Assembly (NCBI RefSeq): GCF_008122525.1 | Contig: NZ_VSRV01000002.1 | Location: forward strand, 1 to 46,952 | Reading direction: 5' to 3' | DNA length: 46,952 nucleotides | Source of the DNA: Marinomonas sp. IMCC 4694 | Lineage (GTDB): Bacteria > Pseudomonadota > Gammaproteobacteria > Pseudomonadales > Marinomonadaceae | Shown here: piece after piece, positions 1 through 14,000 of the stretch | Layout of the letters: every line of letters begins with the position of its first letter | Numbering within the stretch: the stretch's first letter is position 1 | Program-made: the position numbers and the translations under genes | The notes under the pieces: generated by a model | What the model saw: the letters and a program-made list of their open reading frames with translations, nothing else | What the model was told of the DNA's origin: nothing | Database searches by the model: none

Positions 1-3000
1 AAGACGAGCATCACTGTGGTTCGTGGTGATGGTCGCATCGTTCGCCATGGTGACGTTACGAGCCGCCAACACATCCACAGTTTTATCTGTGCCGGTAGTG
101 GTAAGCATTGCGTTGAGCAACACGTCTTGCGCTGCGTTTAGGCTGATGTGGCCTGCGCTGCTGATCACGTTGGCGTTCAAGGTCAGATCAGAGGTTGTAC
201 CGACTGCACTTAGCAATAAGTTACCGGCGGCCGTCACAGCATTGTTCGCAGCAACGGTTAAGCTACCACCCGTCACTATGACCAATTCTGCGCCACTGGT
301 CAGGCCAGATTGTGCCGCGTCTGTCGTTGAAGCAGTGACACCACTCGCGTTCATTGTGTCAATGGTCAAGTCAACGCTGCCAACGGTGATGCTGTCAGTT
401 TCCGTTATAAAGGTGCCCCTACCGCTCACTGTGCTGATGGTTGCTACTGTGGTGGTTAAATGACGATCACTTGCACCAATAGCATTTTTAGCATTTAGAC
501 GTAGGTTGGTTGCCGTGACGTTTATGGTGCTGCCCGCGGCATTAATCATGCTGCCGGTATCCGCTACCAAGCTCACGTTTTGTGCAACCACGTTACCCAC
601 TGTTAGGTTGGTGGCGGCATTTAAGCGCGCTGAGCTGTTGGTCGCAGTCACCTTCGCAGTGCCTGCCATCGTCAGAGCGCCAGACTCAGCGTCTAGGGAG
701 ATGGTGCCACCGGTTGATGAAATATCAGCTGAGATACCAAGATCAGTCTTCGCATTCAATACGATATTGCCTGTGGCTGTGGTCACACCTGTTAATGTCG
801 ATTGGGTGTTGCTCGCAACGCCGCTATTATTAATGGTATTGACGTCTACGGTGACTGTACCCGTTGCTACGGAAGTTGTATCGCTGACAAACACGCTGCC
901 ATTATTCGAGTTAAGTGCCCATGTGGTGACGGTTGTTTCGATTGCGTTGCTGCTTTCACCCGCGCCGTTTTGTGCATTAATAGACAATCCTTTTGCAACC
1001 ACGTTGGTGCTTGTAGCTGTGGCTTGATTATCCAGTATTTGGCCTGCGGTGCTGTTCAGCGCCACGTCGCCATTAGTGCCTGCGTTGATCACGCTCAGTT
1101 TGATGTTATTCACCGCGTCTAAGCGTACATCGCCACCAAAGGTGAAGATACTTGAGCCAGATGCCATGGTGATTGCATTCTTGGCGTCTAAGTAGACCGT
1201 ACCTTTATCCACCGATAAGATCTGGCTCACTGCCGCTAGGGTAATGTTACCCTTCGCTTCTAACTGCAAATTACCAGAGGTGGTCGTGCTGTCGAGTTCC
1301 ACTTGACCGTTGACGGCTAGGTTACCCGTTGTTGCAATTAACTTCGTATGACCATCGCCTTGCAAGTAGATAGCACGACTGCCCGCTGTACCGGCATTAA
1401 TCGTAAGATCCGTAGCAGAAATAACGACATCGCCTCCGCTGATGGCTGACACATCTTCTTGAGCCGCATCGGTTGTGGTAACGGATGTGGCATTTGATTG
1501 CACTCGTTCTACCGAAATAGCGGCAACGTTATCAATGATCAAACCGTCTGTTTCATCAATGAAAAGACCATTTTGACGAGTACTTGCTGTCAAGGTAGTC
1601 ACGGTTGTTTCTAGAGCGTTAATGCTTGTCCCATTGCTGCCCACACCCTGCGTAACGTTCAATCGAAGGTTTGATGCCACAATATCTGTTGCCGCATCGC
1701 CCGCGTCTAAGACACTTCCGCCGACCAAACTGACGCTGCCTGTGCCCGCATTTAAATGGCTGATCGCCATTGTGTGCGTTGCACCGGAGGCACCGGTTAA
1801 TGGTTTGGCTGAGTAACGAATATTACCGTCTTTGGTTACGGTCGTTGACGTATCTGCCATCGTTATTGCTTTACCCGCCAAGACATCAATGGTTTTGCTT
1901 GCTGCATCCGTACTGACATTGGCATTTTGCAACACGTCTTGACCCGCATTTAAGCTGATGTGCCCTGCGCTGCTGGTGACGTTGGCGTTCAAGGTCAGAT
2001 CAGAACTTGTACCATTAGCTTGCAACAATAAGTTACCGGCGGCCGTCATCTCGCCACCCGTTGCCAACGTTTCAATGCTGCCTGCAGCGACAATCACAAG
2101 GTTACCGGCGCTGTTGAGGTTGCTTTGTGCAACGTCAGTTGTCGCCGTTAATGTGGTGCCGTTGGTACCAACTTGATTGACGTTAATCGCGCTCAAGGTA
2201 CCGACTTGCAGAGCATCTGCTTCGGTGATGTACAAACCACCCGTGCCTGTGCCTTTCACGTCTACAGCCAGTTTCGCCACGTTCAGTTCTAGGTGATTCG
2301 CACTGGTGCCTGCGCCATTGGCATCCGCGGTTCCCGTGGTCACGATGCGTACTTCATCGGCCGTTAGGTTATTTGTTCCTACAGTAACAGCGTCGTTCGC
2401 ATCGGTGATGCGGCTGGCGCTTAGGCTGATGTCGCCCGCTGTGGTCAATTGACCCAAGGCAAGCGTCGTGGTTGCTATATAACGAATGTTACCGTTTTCT
2501 GCTGTGGTGATTGCTGCCGCGTTCATGTCGATGGCATTGGCTCGGACATCGATCGTACCTGCACCCGTTGCCGTCATGTCACCGTTGGCGTTTTGAGTGA
2601 AAGTATCACTGCTCACCACACTGATATGACCGGAGCCTACGTTTAATCCCGCATCCAATGTGATTTGACCAGTGACATTCAGAAGCACATTACCGCTGCC
2701 TGTCGCTGTTACGCCTACTGAATCGTCAGTGCCGTCATTGATCGTTAAACCACCCGCGTTCACCGTTAAAACAATCGCGCCATCGGCTGTGGTGATTAGG
2801 TCTTCTTGAGCACTGTTTTGATCCGCCACACCCGCTTGTGCGTTCACACGACTAACATTGAAGTCAACGGTATCAACCACAAGCGTGTTGCTTTCTGTGA
2901 CAAACACACCACCGGCACCCGCTTTAGCAGTTAAGCTCGTGACTGCGGTGTCGATGTGGTTTGCACCAGAACCGATAGCAGAGCCTGCGGTCATGATCAG

Positions 3001-6000
3001 ACCACTTGCGGTGATATTAGCATCCGCTGTATTGGCCGCATCGACAATGGAACCTGATGTTCCTGTGATCAGCGCAACGCTGCCTGAACCTGCTGTAATA
3101 GTACGAAGCGCGATCGTATTCACCGCTTCTAAGCGAATATTACCCTTGTTGCCGGTAATGCTCGTTGTAGCGGCCATGGTGATGTCGTCACCGGCTTTCA
3201 GGTCGATGGTTTTGCCTTCGACCGTTGTCGCACTGATGTTCGCGCTGACCAAGATGTCTTGGCCTGCTTCCAAGCTTGTATGGCCAGCCGTATTAGTGAC
3301 CGTACCGCCCAAGGTCAAATCAGAACTCGTGCCATTGGCTTGCAACAATAAATTACCGGCGGCCGTCATCTCGCCACCCGTTGCCAACGTTTCAATGCTG
3401 CCTGCAGCGACAATCACAAGGTTACCGGCGCTGTTGAGGTTGCTTTGTGCAACGTCAGTTGTCGCCGTTAATGTGGTGCCGTTGGTACCAACTTGATTGA
3501 CGTTAATCGCGCTCAAGGTACCGACTTGCAGAGCATCTGCTTCGGTGATGTACAAACCACCCGTGCCCGTGCCTTTCACGTCTACAGCCAGTTTCGCCAC
3601 GTTCAGTTCTAGGTGATTCGCACTGGTGCCTGCGCCATTGGCATCCGCGGTTCCTGTGGTCACGATGCGTACTTCATCGGCCGTTAGGTTATTTGTTCCT
3701 ACAGTAACAGCGTCGTTCGCATCGGTGATGCGGCTGGCGCTTAGGCTGATGTCGCCCGCTGTGGTCAATTGACCCAAGGCAAGCGTCGTGGTTGCTATAT
3801 AACGAATGTTACCGTTTTCTGCTGTGGTGATTGCTGCCGCGTTCATGTCGATGGCATTGGCTCGGACATCGATCGTACCTGCACCCGTTGCCGTCATGTC
3901 ACCGTTGGCGTTTTGAGTGAAAGTATCACTGCTCACCACACTGATATGACCGGAGCCTACGTTTAATCCCGCATCCAATGTGATTTGACCAGTGACATTC
4001 AGAAGCACATTACCGCTGCCTGTCGCTGTTACGCCTACTGAATCGTCAGTGCCGTCATTGATCGTTAAACCACCCGCGTTCACCGTTAAAACAATCGCGC
4101 CATCGGCTGTGGTGATTAGGTCTTCTTGAGCACTGTTTTGATCCGCCACACCCGCTTGTGCGTTCACACGACTAACATTGAAGTCAACGGTATCAACCAC
4201 AAGCGTGTTGCTTTCTGTGACAAACACACCACCGGCACCCGCTTTAGCAGTTAAGCTCGTGACTGCGGTGTCGATGTGGTTTGCACCAGAACCGATAGCA
4301 GAGCCTGCGGTCATGATCAGACCACTTGCGGTGATATTAGCATCCGCTGTATTGGCCGCATCGACAATGGAACCTGATGTTCCTGTGATCAGCGCAACGC
4401 TGCCTGAACCTGCTGTAATAGTACGAAGCGCGATCGTATTCACCGCTTCTAAGCGAATATTACCCTTGTTGCCGGTAATGCTCGTTGTAGCGGCCATGGT
4501 GATGTCGTCACCGGCTTTCAGGTCGATGGTTTTGCCTTCGACCGTTGTCGCACTGATGTTCGCGCTGACCAAGATGTCTTGGCCTGCTTCCAAGCTTGTA
4601 TGGCCAGCCGTATTAGTGACCGTACCGCCCAAGGTCAAATCAGAACTCGTGCCATTGGCTTGCAACAATAAATTACCGGCGGCCGTCATCTCGCCACCCG
4701 TTGCCAACGTTTCAATGCTGCCTGCAGCGACAATCACAAGGTTACCGGCGCTGTTGAGGTTGCTTTGTGCAACGTCAGTTGTCGCCGTTAATGTGGTGCC
4801 GTTGGTACCAACTTGATTGACGTTAATCGCGCTCAAGGTACCGACTTGCAGAGCATCTGCTTCGGTGATGTACAAACCACCCGTGCCCGTGCCTTTCACG
4901 TCTACAGCCAGTTTCGCCACGTTCAGTTCTAGGTGATTCGCACTGGTGCCTGCGCCATTGGCATCCGCGGTTCCTGTGGTCACGATGCGTACTTCATCGG
5001 CCGTTAGGTTATTTGTTCCTACAGTAACAGCGTCGTTCGCATCGGTGATGCGGCTGGCGCTTAGGCTGATGTCGCCCGCTGTGGTCAATTGACCCAAGGC
5101 AAGCGTCGTGGTTGCTATATAACGAATGTTACCGTTTTCTGCTGTGGTGATTGCTGCCGCGTTCATGTCGATGGCATTGGCTCGGACATCGATCGTACCT
5201 GCACCCGTTGCCGTCATGTCACCGTTGGCGTTTTGAGTGAAAGTATCACTGCTCACCACACTGATATGACCGGAGCCTACGTTTAATCCCGCATCCAATG
5301 TGATTTGACCAGTGACATTCAGAAGCACATTACCGCTGCCTGTCGCTGTTACGCCTACTGAATCGTCAGTGCCGTCATTGATCGTTAAACCACCCGCGTT
5401 CACCGTTAAAACAATCGCGCCATCGGCTGTGGTGATTAGGTCTTCTTGAGCACTGTTTTGATCCGCCACACCCGCTTGTGCGTTCACACGACTAACATTG
5501 AAGTCAACGGTATCAACCACAAGCGTGTTGCTTTCTGTGACAAACACACCACCGGCACCCGCTTTAGCAGTTAAGCTCGTGACTGCGGTGTCGATGTGGT
5601 TTGCACCAGAACCGATAGCAGAGCCTGCGGTCATGATCAGACCACTTGCGGTGATATTAGCATCCGCTGTATTGGCCGCATCGACAATGGAACCTGATGT
5701 TCCTGTGATCAGCGCAACGCTGCCTGAACCTGCTGTAATAGTACGAAGCGCGATCGTATTCACCGCTTCTAAGCGAATATTACCCTTGTTGCCGGTAATG
5801 CTCGTTGTAGCGGCCATGGTGATGTCGTCACCGGCTTTCAGGTCGATGGTTTTGCCTTCGACCGTTGTCGCACTGATGTTCGCGCTGACCAAGATGTCTT
5901 GGCCTGCTTCCAAGCTTGTATGGCCAGCCGTATTAGTGACCGTACCGCCCAAGGTCAAATCAGAACTCGTGCCATTGGCTTGCAACAATAAATTACCGGC

Positions 6001-8040
6001 GGCCGTCATCTCGCCACCCGTTGCCAACGTTTCAATGCTGCCTGCAGCGACAATCACAAGGTTACCGGCGCTGTTGAGGTTGCTTTGTGCAACGTCAGTT
6101 GTCGCCGTTAATGTGGTGCCGTTGGTACCAACTTGATTGACGTTAATCGCGCTCAAGGTACCGACTTGCAGAGCATCTGCTTCGGTGATGTACAAGCCAC
6201 CTGTGCCTGTGCCTTTCACGTCTGCAGCCAGTTTCGCCACGTTCAGTTCTAGGTGATTCGCACTGGTGCCTGCGCCATTGGCATCCGCGGTTCCTGTGGT
6301 CACGATGCGTACTTCATCGGCCGTTAGGTTATTTGTTCCTACAGTAACAGCGTCGTTCGCATCGGTGATGCGGCTGGCGCTTAGGCTGATGTCGCCCGCT
6401 GTGGTCAATTGACCCAAGGCAAGCGTCGTGGTGGCCACATAACGGATGTTGCTTAAACCACTCGTGATGCTGGTTACCGCGCCATCTTTCATGTCAATCA
6501 CGTTGGCTCGGACATCGATCGTGCCGGTCGTGCTGATATCTCCGGCAGCAGCCTGAGTTAATGTGCCACTCGCTACCGCACTGATATGACCCGTTGCAGT
6601 ACTGATGGCTTTATCAATATTCAATGCGCCATCCTGTGCTTGCAGCAAGATGTTGCCGTTGCCTGCGACGCTCAGTGCTTGCGACAAGGTTAAGGTGCCT
6701 GTTTTCGCAATCAGAACCACATCGTCGTTGCTTGCATCACTGGAATCCGTTGTTACCGTTGCGCCAACTAAAGCTGAGCCCGCTGTGGTGCCAGTCGTGC
6801 TGCCATCGGTGGCCACACGGTTCACGACCACGTCATTCACACTAGATAGTTCCAGTGCTGTGCTGTCGGTGACGTAAATACCGCCTTCAGCAACAGACAA
6901 GGCCATATTTTGCACTTCGGTTTCAATCTGGTTCGCACTGGCACCGATTGATTGAGCCGCACTCATGCGCACACTGTTCGCAAAGATATCAACGGCTATG
7001 TCGCCGTTAATGGCGGTATCGGTAATCGTACCCGTCGCGGCACTAATCAGGACAGACCCCCACGTTGCTTGATTACTCAACCCTGCAGGTGAACGATCAC
7101 TGTTAACGCGCGCATCTAGCAAGCCAACCGCCACATTGGTGTTGGCTTGTAAACGAATATTACCTTGATTGGTTTGTACTCTGGTTGCCGTAATCGCCCC
7201 AGCTGACGCCAATAGTTCTATTGTCTTCGTAGCCGCTGATGTTTTTATCTCACCATTGCTACCAGACGCTGTCATGGCAATCGCATCGGCGGCTAACACG
7301 CTGACGTTTCCAGAACTGCTGCGCACGTTATGATTGATGTTCACATTCGCTGTGGTGCCTGCATTACGGGCATCCAACAAGATGTTACCGCTTGTTCCCG
7401 TGGTTTCTAACTGGTGGTTAATCGTTAAACTGCCATTTAATAGAACAAGACTGATATCACCCGCATCACCGGCAACAAGGGATACTCCCGATGTTGCAAG
7501 CGCGTCTTTCTCAACGATAAACACGCCACCGGTTGCAGTTAACTCAGCCGCGGCGGTATTAGTAATTTGGAACGAAGCGATGTCTGTTTGCAACGCTTTT
7601 GCGCTCTGGCCAACGCCTTGGGTGGCATTAAAGATGACGTTAGTCGTACCACCACTGATATTGGTGCCTGTGGTGAAACTGTCGTTAGCTTGAATCCAAC
7701 CCGTTGCATCCGCGTTGTTGTCTGCAGTTAACGTTATTGTTGTTATTGCGTTAAGCGCCCATAACTCAATATTATCACCCGCCGTAAAGCTGATCGTACC
7801 GGCTGTCGACGTTCCTGTGCTGGCATCCGCTAGAGTGTTGCTGCTCATTAAAATGTCATTACCCGCGGTGAAGGTGATGCTTCCACCCGCCGTTAGGACA
7901 TTCGCTCCTTGTGCAATATCACCCAAGCGTGAGGTTAAAGCGATCTGTCCAGCAGCGGTTGTTTCAATAACACCCAATCCTGTTGTTGTGATGGCTTGAC
8001 CCGCTTTTAACGTAATCGCTCCTTGAATTGACTGGATAGT
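1..8040 (-). repeat. C-terminal-side beta-helix built of ~220-residue units, running off the window
   Basis: Residues 12899-15578 consist of about 220-residue units with a fixed order: GNVLLNVTGQITLDAG, GHISVVSSDTFTQNANGD, TIDVRANAIDM, GNIRYIATTTLALGQ, GDISLSASRITDANDAV, ADEVRIVTTG, GTSANHLELNVAKLA, GGLYITEADALQVGTL, AINVNQVGTNG. The GGLY(I/V)xExDAL strand marks each unit. Units outside 2041-6432 are well diverged; those inside are almost identical. Short blocks of near-identity also link 121-200 with 1933-2012. The pattern is unbroken at base 1, so more units probably follow. Confidence 0.85.
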
Positions 8041-11000
8041 TTGAGCAACGGTAATCTTATAAAGATCATCACCCGCGGTCGCATCGGCTTTTGCTTCTAC
8101 TGTGATTGTGCCTTCTGTTGATTGCGAAATAATACCTTGGCCACTTGCAGAGACTGTAATGTCACCACGGTCTGTGGTGATGGTAATGTTGCCCGCACCC
8201 GTATTTTGCTGTGTCGCTCTTAATACAGTGAGGTCACCATTCACTCGCTCATCACTGCTTCCTGTTAAAAAGTAATCGACCGCTGTTGCCGTTGCCGTTG
8301 TTGCGGGTTGACCTTTGTAAACATTCGCAAGGATGTTGCCAGACGTTGTATTCGTTACATCTAGGGTATTGATCTCTAACCATTGTAGATCGACGCCCGT
8401 TGCGGCACGCACAACGAGATTATCCACTCGAAGCGCCTCGTTATATTGACCTAAGAATACATTGGCTGGGTTTGCTTGCGTCACTTTACCGGCTTGCGAA
8501 TAAAGTAAGGCATCCACGGCATCAATTTGGTTTTGAATGGTAATGTTGCTCGTAGCATCCAGTTTTAAGTCGCCTTTCACTTTTAGCCACTTACCTTGTG
8601 TCGAGCTGTCTTCTACCAGCACTGAGGTGCCATAGACATTAAAATCCGTATTAATAAGGAAATCACTGTCGTCCGTGGTCTCTGTTACCCCAACCGTTAC
8701 ACCGTTGCCGGCACGCGTTTCGGCTCGTATGTCAGAAACGTCAACCGTGCCAGAACTAGTAGGTGCGGTGAATACTAATGAATCTAATCGAGGGCCTTGT
8801 GAAACAGTCAATACCCCATCAACTGCGCCAGCTTGATACACCACCCCCGTCGTTTGCGACGTGTAAGCATAAGACTCACTGGCATTAATTTGACTGGCGA
8901 AAGCACTGGCTAAGGAACTGACAGTATGACTACCCGCCGTCACTGCAACGGTATAATCCACACCATCTAGGGTTATTGTGTAATCGCCCACGGTCGCAAT
9001 GTCTGCACCACTTACTGTCAGCCCAGAAAGGTCTATGGTACGTTGCTCATGCCCAATGGTCACTTCATCAAAGGTGGAATGATCGATTCTATTCAACAAG
9101 GCATTGGATAGATTTAACGTACCTGATTGAACCTGCCCTGTACTACCGACTAACACAGCACGAGCATCACTGGTCGGACGGACAATAAAGTGTGACCCTG
9201 CTTCAGTGGCGGTAATAGCATCGTTAGACAGTAAGTTTAATGACAGTGTATTGGTTTCGATAAGAATATCACCACCATGGCCATCTTTAATCCCATTTAA
9301 GCTAAGCCCACCACTTTCGAACACAACTGAACTGGCGCCGTTAATGATTAAGCTGCCACCGTCGTTAAGCGTAACACCTTGCTTAAAGCGTACCTCACCA
9401 GTCGCGTTAATAATCAAATCACCGTTTAGCACCACAGAATCACCAAAGATGACGTTGGTTGCGGAGAGAATAGTCAGCTGATCCAGTGGTTTAACATCGA
9501 CACCAACATCACCCACGCCACCAATATTACCCGTGAAATTAATCACACCAGCGGCCGATAGCTCCAAACGATTTTCTGTTATAGACGTGCTCTTAGCATT
9601 GATGGAACCATTACCTTCTGAGCCTGCCTCTACTGTAATGGAGCCTGCCGAACGCAAAAAAGCATCGCCTGAGACGACAATAGAATCCTGTATCCCAATA
9701 CCGCCAATCGACGATGTTACACCGGTGCTATTTAAATAAGTGGTATGCCCAGACCCTTTGATCGTAACAGAAGGTGCGGTCAGAGCACTGTTCAAGAATA
9801 TTTCCCCTCCCTCACCTGGGGCACTTAAAATGACGGTATCTTTAAAGGTTGTGTCTTCATTGATGGAAATGGTGTGGCCACCCTCTTCACTACCAATGAT
9901 GATTTGACGGAAGCCTTCTTGCAGTTTATTCAGCTCAGCCGCACTTAACGTCAACTCTGTGGCGTTATCTGTACTACTGCTGATGACAATATCTTGATTC
10001 CCATCCATAGGACGGATAGACAAATCAGCGCCAGAGCTACGAATATCTCCGTCAATGGCCAACGTATTACCGGTTAATACAATGTTTTCACCGGCGGCAT
10101 CGATCGGCGCAGAGATGGTTTGAGTACTGTCAGCACGACGATCGAAGTTAGTTAAGTCAGTGGAACCGCCTCGTGTTCCGGTATTCACCAACTGCGTACC
10201 GCGAAGCGTGATTAACGAAATGTTTGCACGTTGAGCACTTTCAACGTTGAGTGTGACAGCGTCGACCACAATGGCCAACGGACTGTTCAAGAAGCCAACC
10301 GAGTTGTCGCCTATTTGACGCGTAAAGTAAGTATCAAACTGGCCATCGTTTAACACGCCGCCGTCTGTCGCTAACTTACGACCGATCTCACCTTGTGCCT
10401 CGATAATGACTTTTCCAGACGTCGAATAGATGTATGGAGAGTTCGCCTCACGCAATACCGTGCCATCGAGAATATTTCTCAACTGAGCATTGGTATCAGT
10501 AGCGGCAATATTAGTAATCACGGCACCCTCGTCGGTTACCGTAAATTTACCTTGGCGCAACACCCAGTCAATACGAGTATCAAATGCGGCCGTCGAGACA
10601 ACGCCGTCTTTCGTACCAAAGCTACCGTCCGTACGCAACCAGCCAGATTGGTTTGGATCCAGCAACACACTGCCTTGCGGAGCAAGCAGACTGACATCCC
10701 CTACACCATTAATGAGTATGGTACCGGCAAAGGTAATATCGCCGTCTTCTGTGGTTAAGCTGACGTTTCCGCCTTCAGTGATAATATTAGCGTCTAAATA
10801 AATACTCGAGCTAGGCGCGCCCGCGTAAAGAGTGAAATCACCGGTTTCGAGGGTGATATCCCCTGTTACGATGACTTCGCCACCCGACGTTTCCATCATC
10901 ACATCGCCAGATTTTTGTGAAATCAACTCAATATCTAAGCCGCCAACGTTAGCAAGGTAAACCCCACCTTCGTTAGTGTTCGTCAATTGAATCGTGGCAA

Positions 11001-14000
11001 TGGATGTGGTGAGCGCCTGTACACTGTTACCAATACCGTCTTCCGCCTGAATAACCAAGCGCGCTAACTCACCCGCATTAATACTCGTACCTTCGTCGAG
11101 CTCATTACTGATAGCACCACCAGATGTGATGACTATGTCGGCATCACTGGTGGTGACAATACGACCCAGAGCGATATCGCCGCCCGCCGTCAAGGCAACC
11201 TCACCCGAACCTACGTCAATTAAAGTGCCGCCTGTCATAATCAGGTCGCCAGTACTTGTGCTCAAATCAAGATCACCTGATTGCAAGTAAACATCGGCGC
11301 TTTCGCCCAAGTGTATATTTTGGTTCGCCTTGATCGTTAAATCACCAGAATCCCCCGTAATAACATCGTTTAAGCGAATGCTGCCGGAGTCGCTGACCAA
11401 GCGAATAGTATCCTCACCTGTCACTGTCAAAGCACTATCAATATTAACTGAGCCTGTTGATGTCAGATCAACCGTGTTGCCTTCATTAACTAGGCTTGTC
11501 ACCTCAAGCGTTCCAGTACCGGTATTCACCAGCACAACATCACCTTGCGCCGTGATGTCTAAACTAGTGGTGTTGATCTTACCTGTGACCGTTCCACCAG
11601 CAATGATTGATAAGTTCTGCATAGCAATTGGCGTATAATCATCACTGTTTTTAAAGGTAACAGAACCGGTCACATTAAGGGTCACATTACCAGCGGTGCC
11701 AGCAAAGTCACCAATAGTAAGATCACCTTCCACATTGATGGCCACGTTGCCACCGTTTAAGGTCAACGTTGATAAGTCTAGATCACCTGTTTGAATGATC
11801 TGAACACCCGCACCTTCTTGGGTAATATTAAGGTTCAGCTCAGTCACTTTCGAATTAAGCGATACCTCACCACCCGCTGTTAAATTAAGCTGCCCAGCCG
11901 TTACTTCGCCGCCTAATGCTAAGGCTTTACCAGCAGACAATGTCACTGTGCCTGTACCGGCGTTTAAAGGATCAACAATAACTAGGTTTTGAGTAGCGGT
12001 TAAACTGACCGTACTGTCAGCTTTAATTGGCAATGACACAATCGTAAAGTTGCCTTCTACATTCAGACCAAAATTAGTCTGCTCAGTCGGCATATTAAGC
12101 ACATAGTCACGTTTTATCGTTGGTGTATCGATGTTTTGGTTTTCAGAACGCGCACTGGCGGTAAAAGTCACACCCGCTTCTTTAGAGCTCAGCGTAATCG
12201 TCGTGCCACTGAGTGTTGCGTCTACCGTGCTTTCTTCCCCGTTAGAAACTTTTTCGGCCAATGTTGTCAAGATCGTCGTGAGATTTGCGCTGGCATCTAA
12301 ACCAGTGGTAACCCCCGGACGAACCGAGTAGTTCACACCATCGACCCGTACCGTGTACTGAATGTCTGCAGACGCATCGCCACTAAAGCTTACATCAGTA
12401 ACTTGTTTTTGCGCTACCACTGCAGCCTGCAGTGTTGACGCCATAACAGCATTACGATCTTGTTGGATAGCCGTAAATTCCGCACGAACCGCCGTAATAG
12501 TAAAGGGCGTATTAATCGCATCCGCTTCTAAACGAGCCATCGCTACGTCCACTGTGACATCACCCGTGTCCGTCGCTAACGTAACATGGCTCAGGGCACT
12601 GGCACCAATGCCCTCTATAGCATCCAGCTTAGCAGCCAGTTGCGCCATAATTGGCGTCCATAACTGATGCCCTGTAGGCGCGCTACTCGCGATTACTGTT
12701 GACACACCCTCAACAACAAGCGTCGTTGAAGAATCCCCAGCTGTAATCGAATCCACGTTGACGGCGTAAACCTGTCCCGCTATCTCAACGCTGTAACGCA
12801 TGCCAGCGACTGGAATTTCATCGACTGCAAATTGAATGTCACTGACTTGTCGACTATTTACACCCGCTTCTGTCGTTGGAATAGCCCCTGTATCAAGAAG
12901 GCTACCGCTTTCTACACGATTACCATCGACCAGAGGAGCGGGTCCTGGATGAGTAAATACCAACGCGGCATTTTGACTGTCAACCCTAATGTCTAGGGTA
13001 TTATCCAGCGCTAATAATTGGGCTTTGAAAGCGTCAAGTCGCAGTGCCCAAAGATCAGAAGCATCAACGGTAAATGTCTCAGCGCCGATCTTCAACCTGA
13101 GCATTCCAGGCGTAACGTTTGTTAAGTCCACACTCGTTATTTGTGACTGTTCGTTGGCCACCGCCTCTTGCGTTGGCGCAATCTCTGTGCCGTTAAGCGT
13201 GATGGTCTGTGCGGTTTCACTCACAATAACAAGCGCACTACTGCCGTCGTCATTTATATATTGAGATCGGATCGTCACAAGAGACAAAGCCGACCCTTCA
13301 GCCGCCGCTTCAGTCACTTGGGTAACTTGTGCCACGAAGTCGGTCATCACCATAGACCAAGGAGAGTCAACAATTAACGCGTCCACCTCAGGTCCTGTCA
13401 CTGAATTATCACCGATTCTGACTTGCTGCACCCCTGTTGGCGCTTGAGATGGCTGTCCCAATATCATAACCGTCACCGCAGGGTAGACACCGCTAACAGA
13501 GAAGGGCTTATTATTGGCATCGGCGGTCAAAATCAGTGTTTTCGCGGCTTTATCAACGCTTGCTGTAATATCAAGTGCACTGTCTGCATTGACACTGTTC
13601 GCTAGGGTAGATAAAACCAAAGCCCACTCATCACCATCCACTGTCGTTGTAGTGGAACCAAGAGTAGAACCAAGAGTAACAACGTAATCGCCACTGGGTT
13701 TTGTTCCAGTAAAGGTGAGCGTTGTGATTTGGGCTTTTTCAGCAATAGACACGTCGTCTGTAGCATAGATCGCCGTCACAGCCGGGTCGCCAGTGACCGT
13801 TTGCAATGTCATGGTTTCAGCAGAGGCCAAGGCACTCAATGTAATGTCTTTGTTTATCTCAATCGCCAAACCTGCGACTATCGCAGCGACATCATCGCCA
13901 CTTTGTGCTTGGTAAGTAAAGACCTTGGCTCCGATGGTCAAGGTGTAATCTAGACCCGCTGTCGCGCCGCCTTCAAGCGTCAACACGCCAGTGTCGGTTG

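Noticed and set aside
2858..6136. Three identical 212-codon plus-strand open frames (2858-3496, 4178-4816, 5498-6136)
   Set aside because: They are the antisense of the 1,320-bp repeat in the giant gene. They are identical because the repeat is identical, and their composition (Val/Ala/Pro-rich) is what antisense of Thr/Ala/Gly-rich beta-helix codons gives.
2041..6432. Tandem repeats as a CRISPR array or satellite
   Set aside because: The unit is 1,320 bp, has no spacer structure and is in frame with protein-level periodicity.
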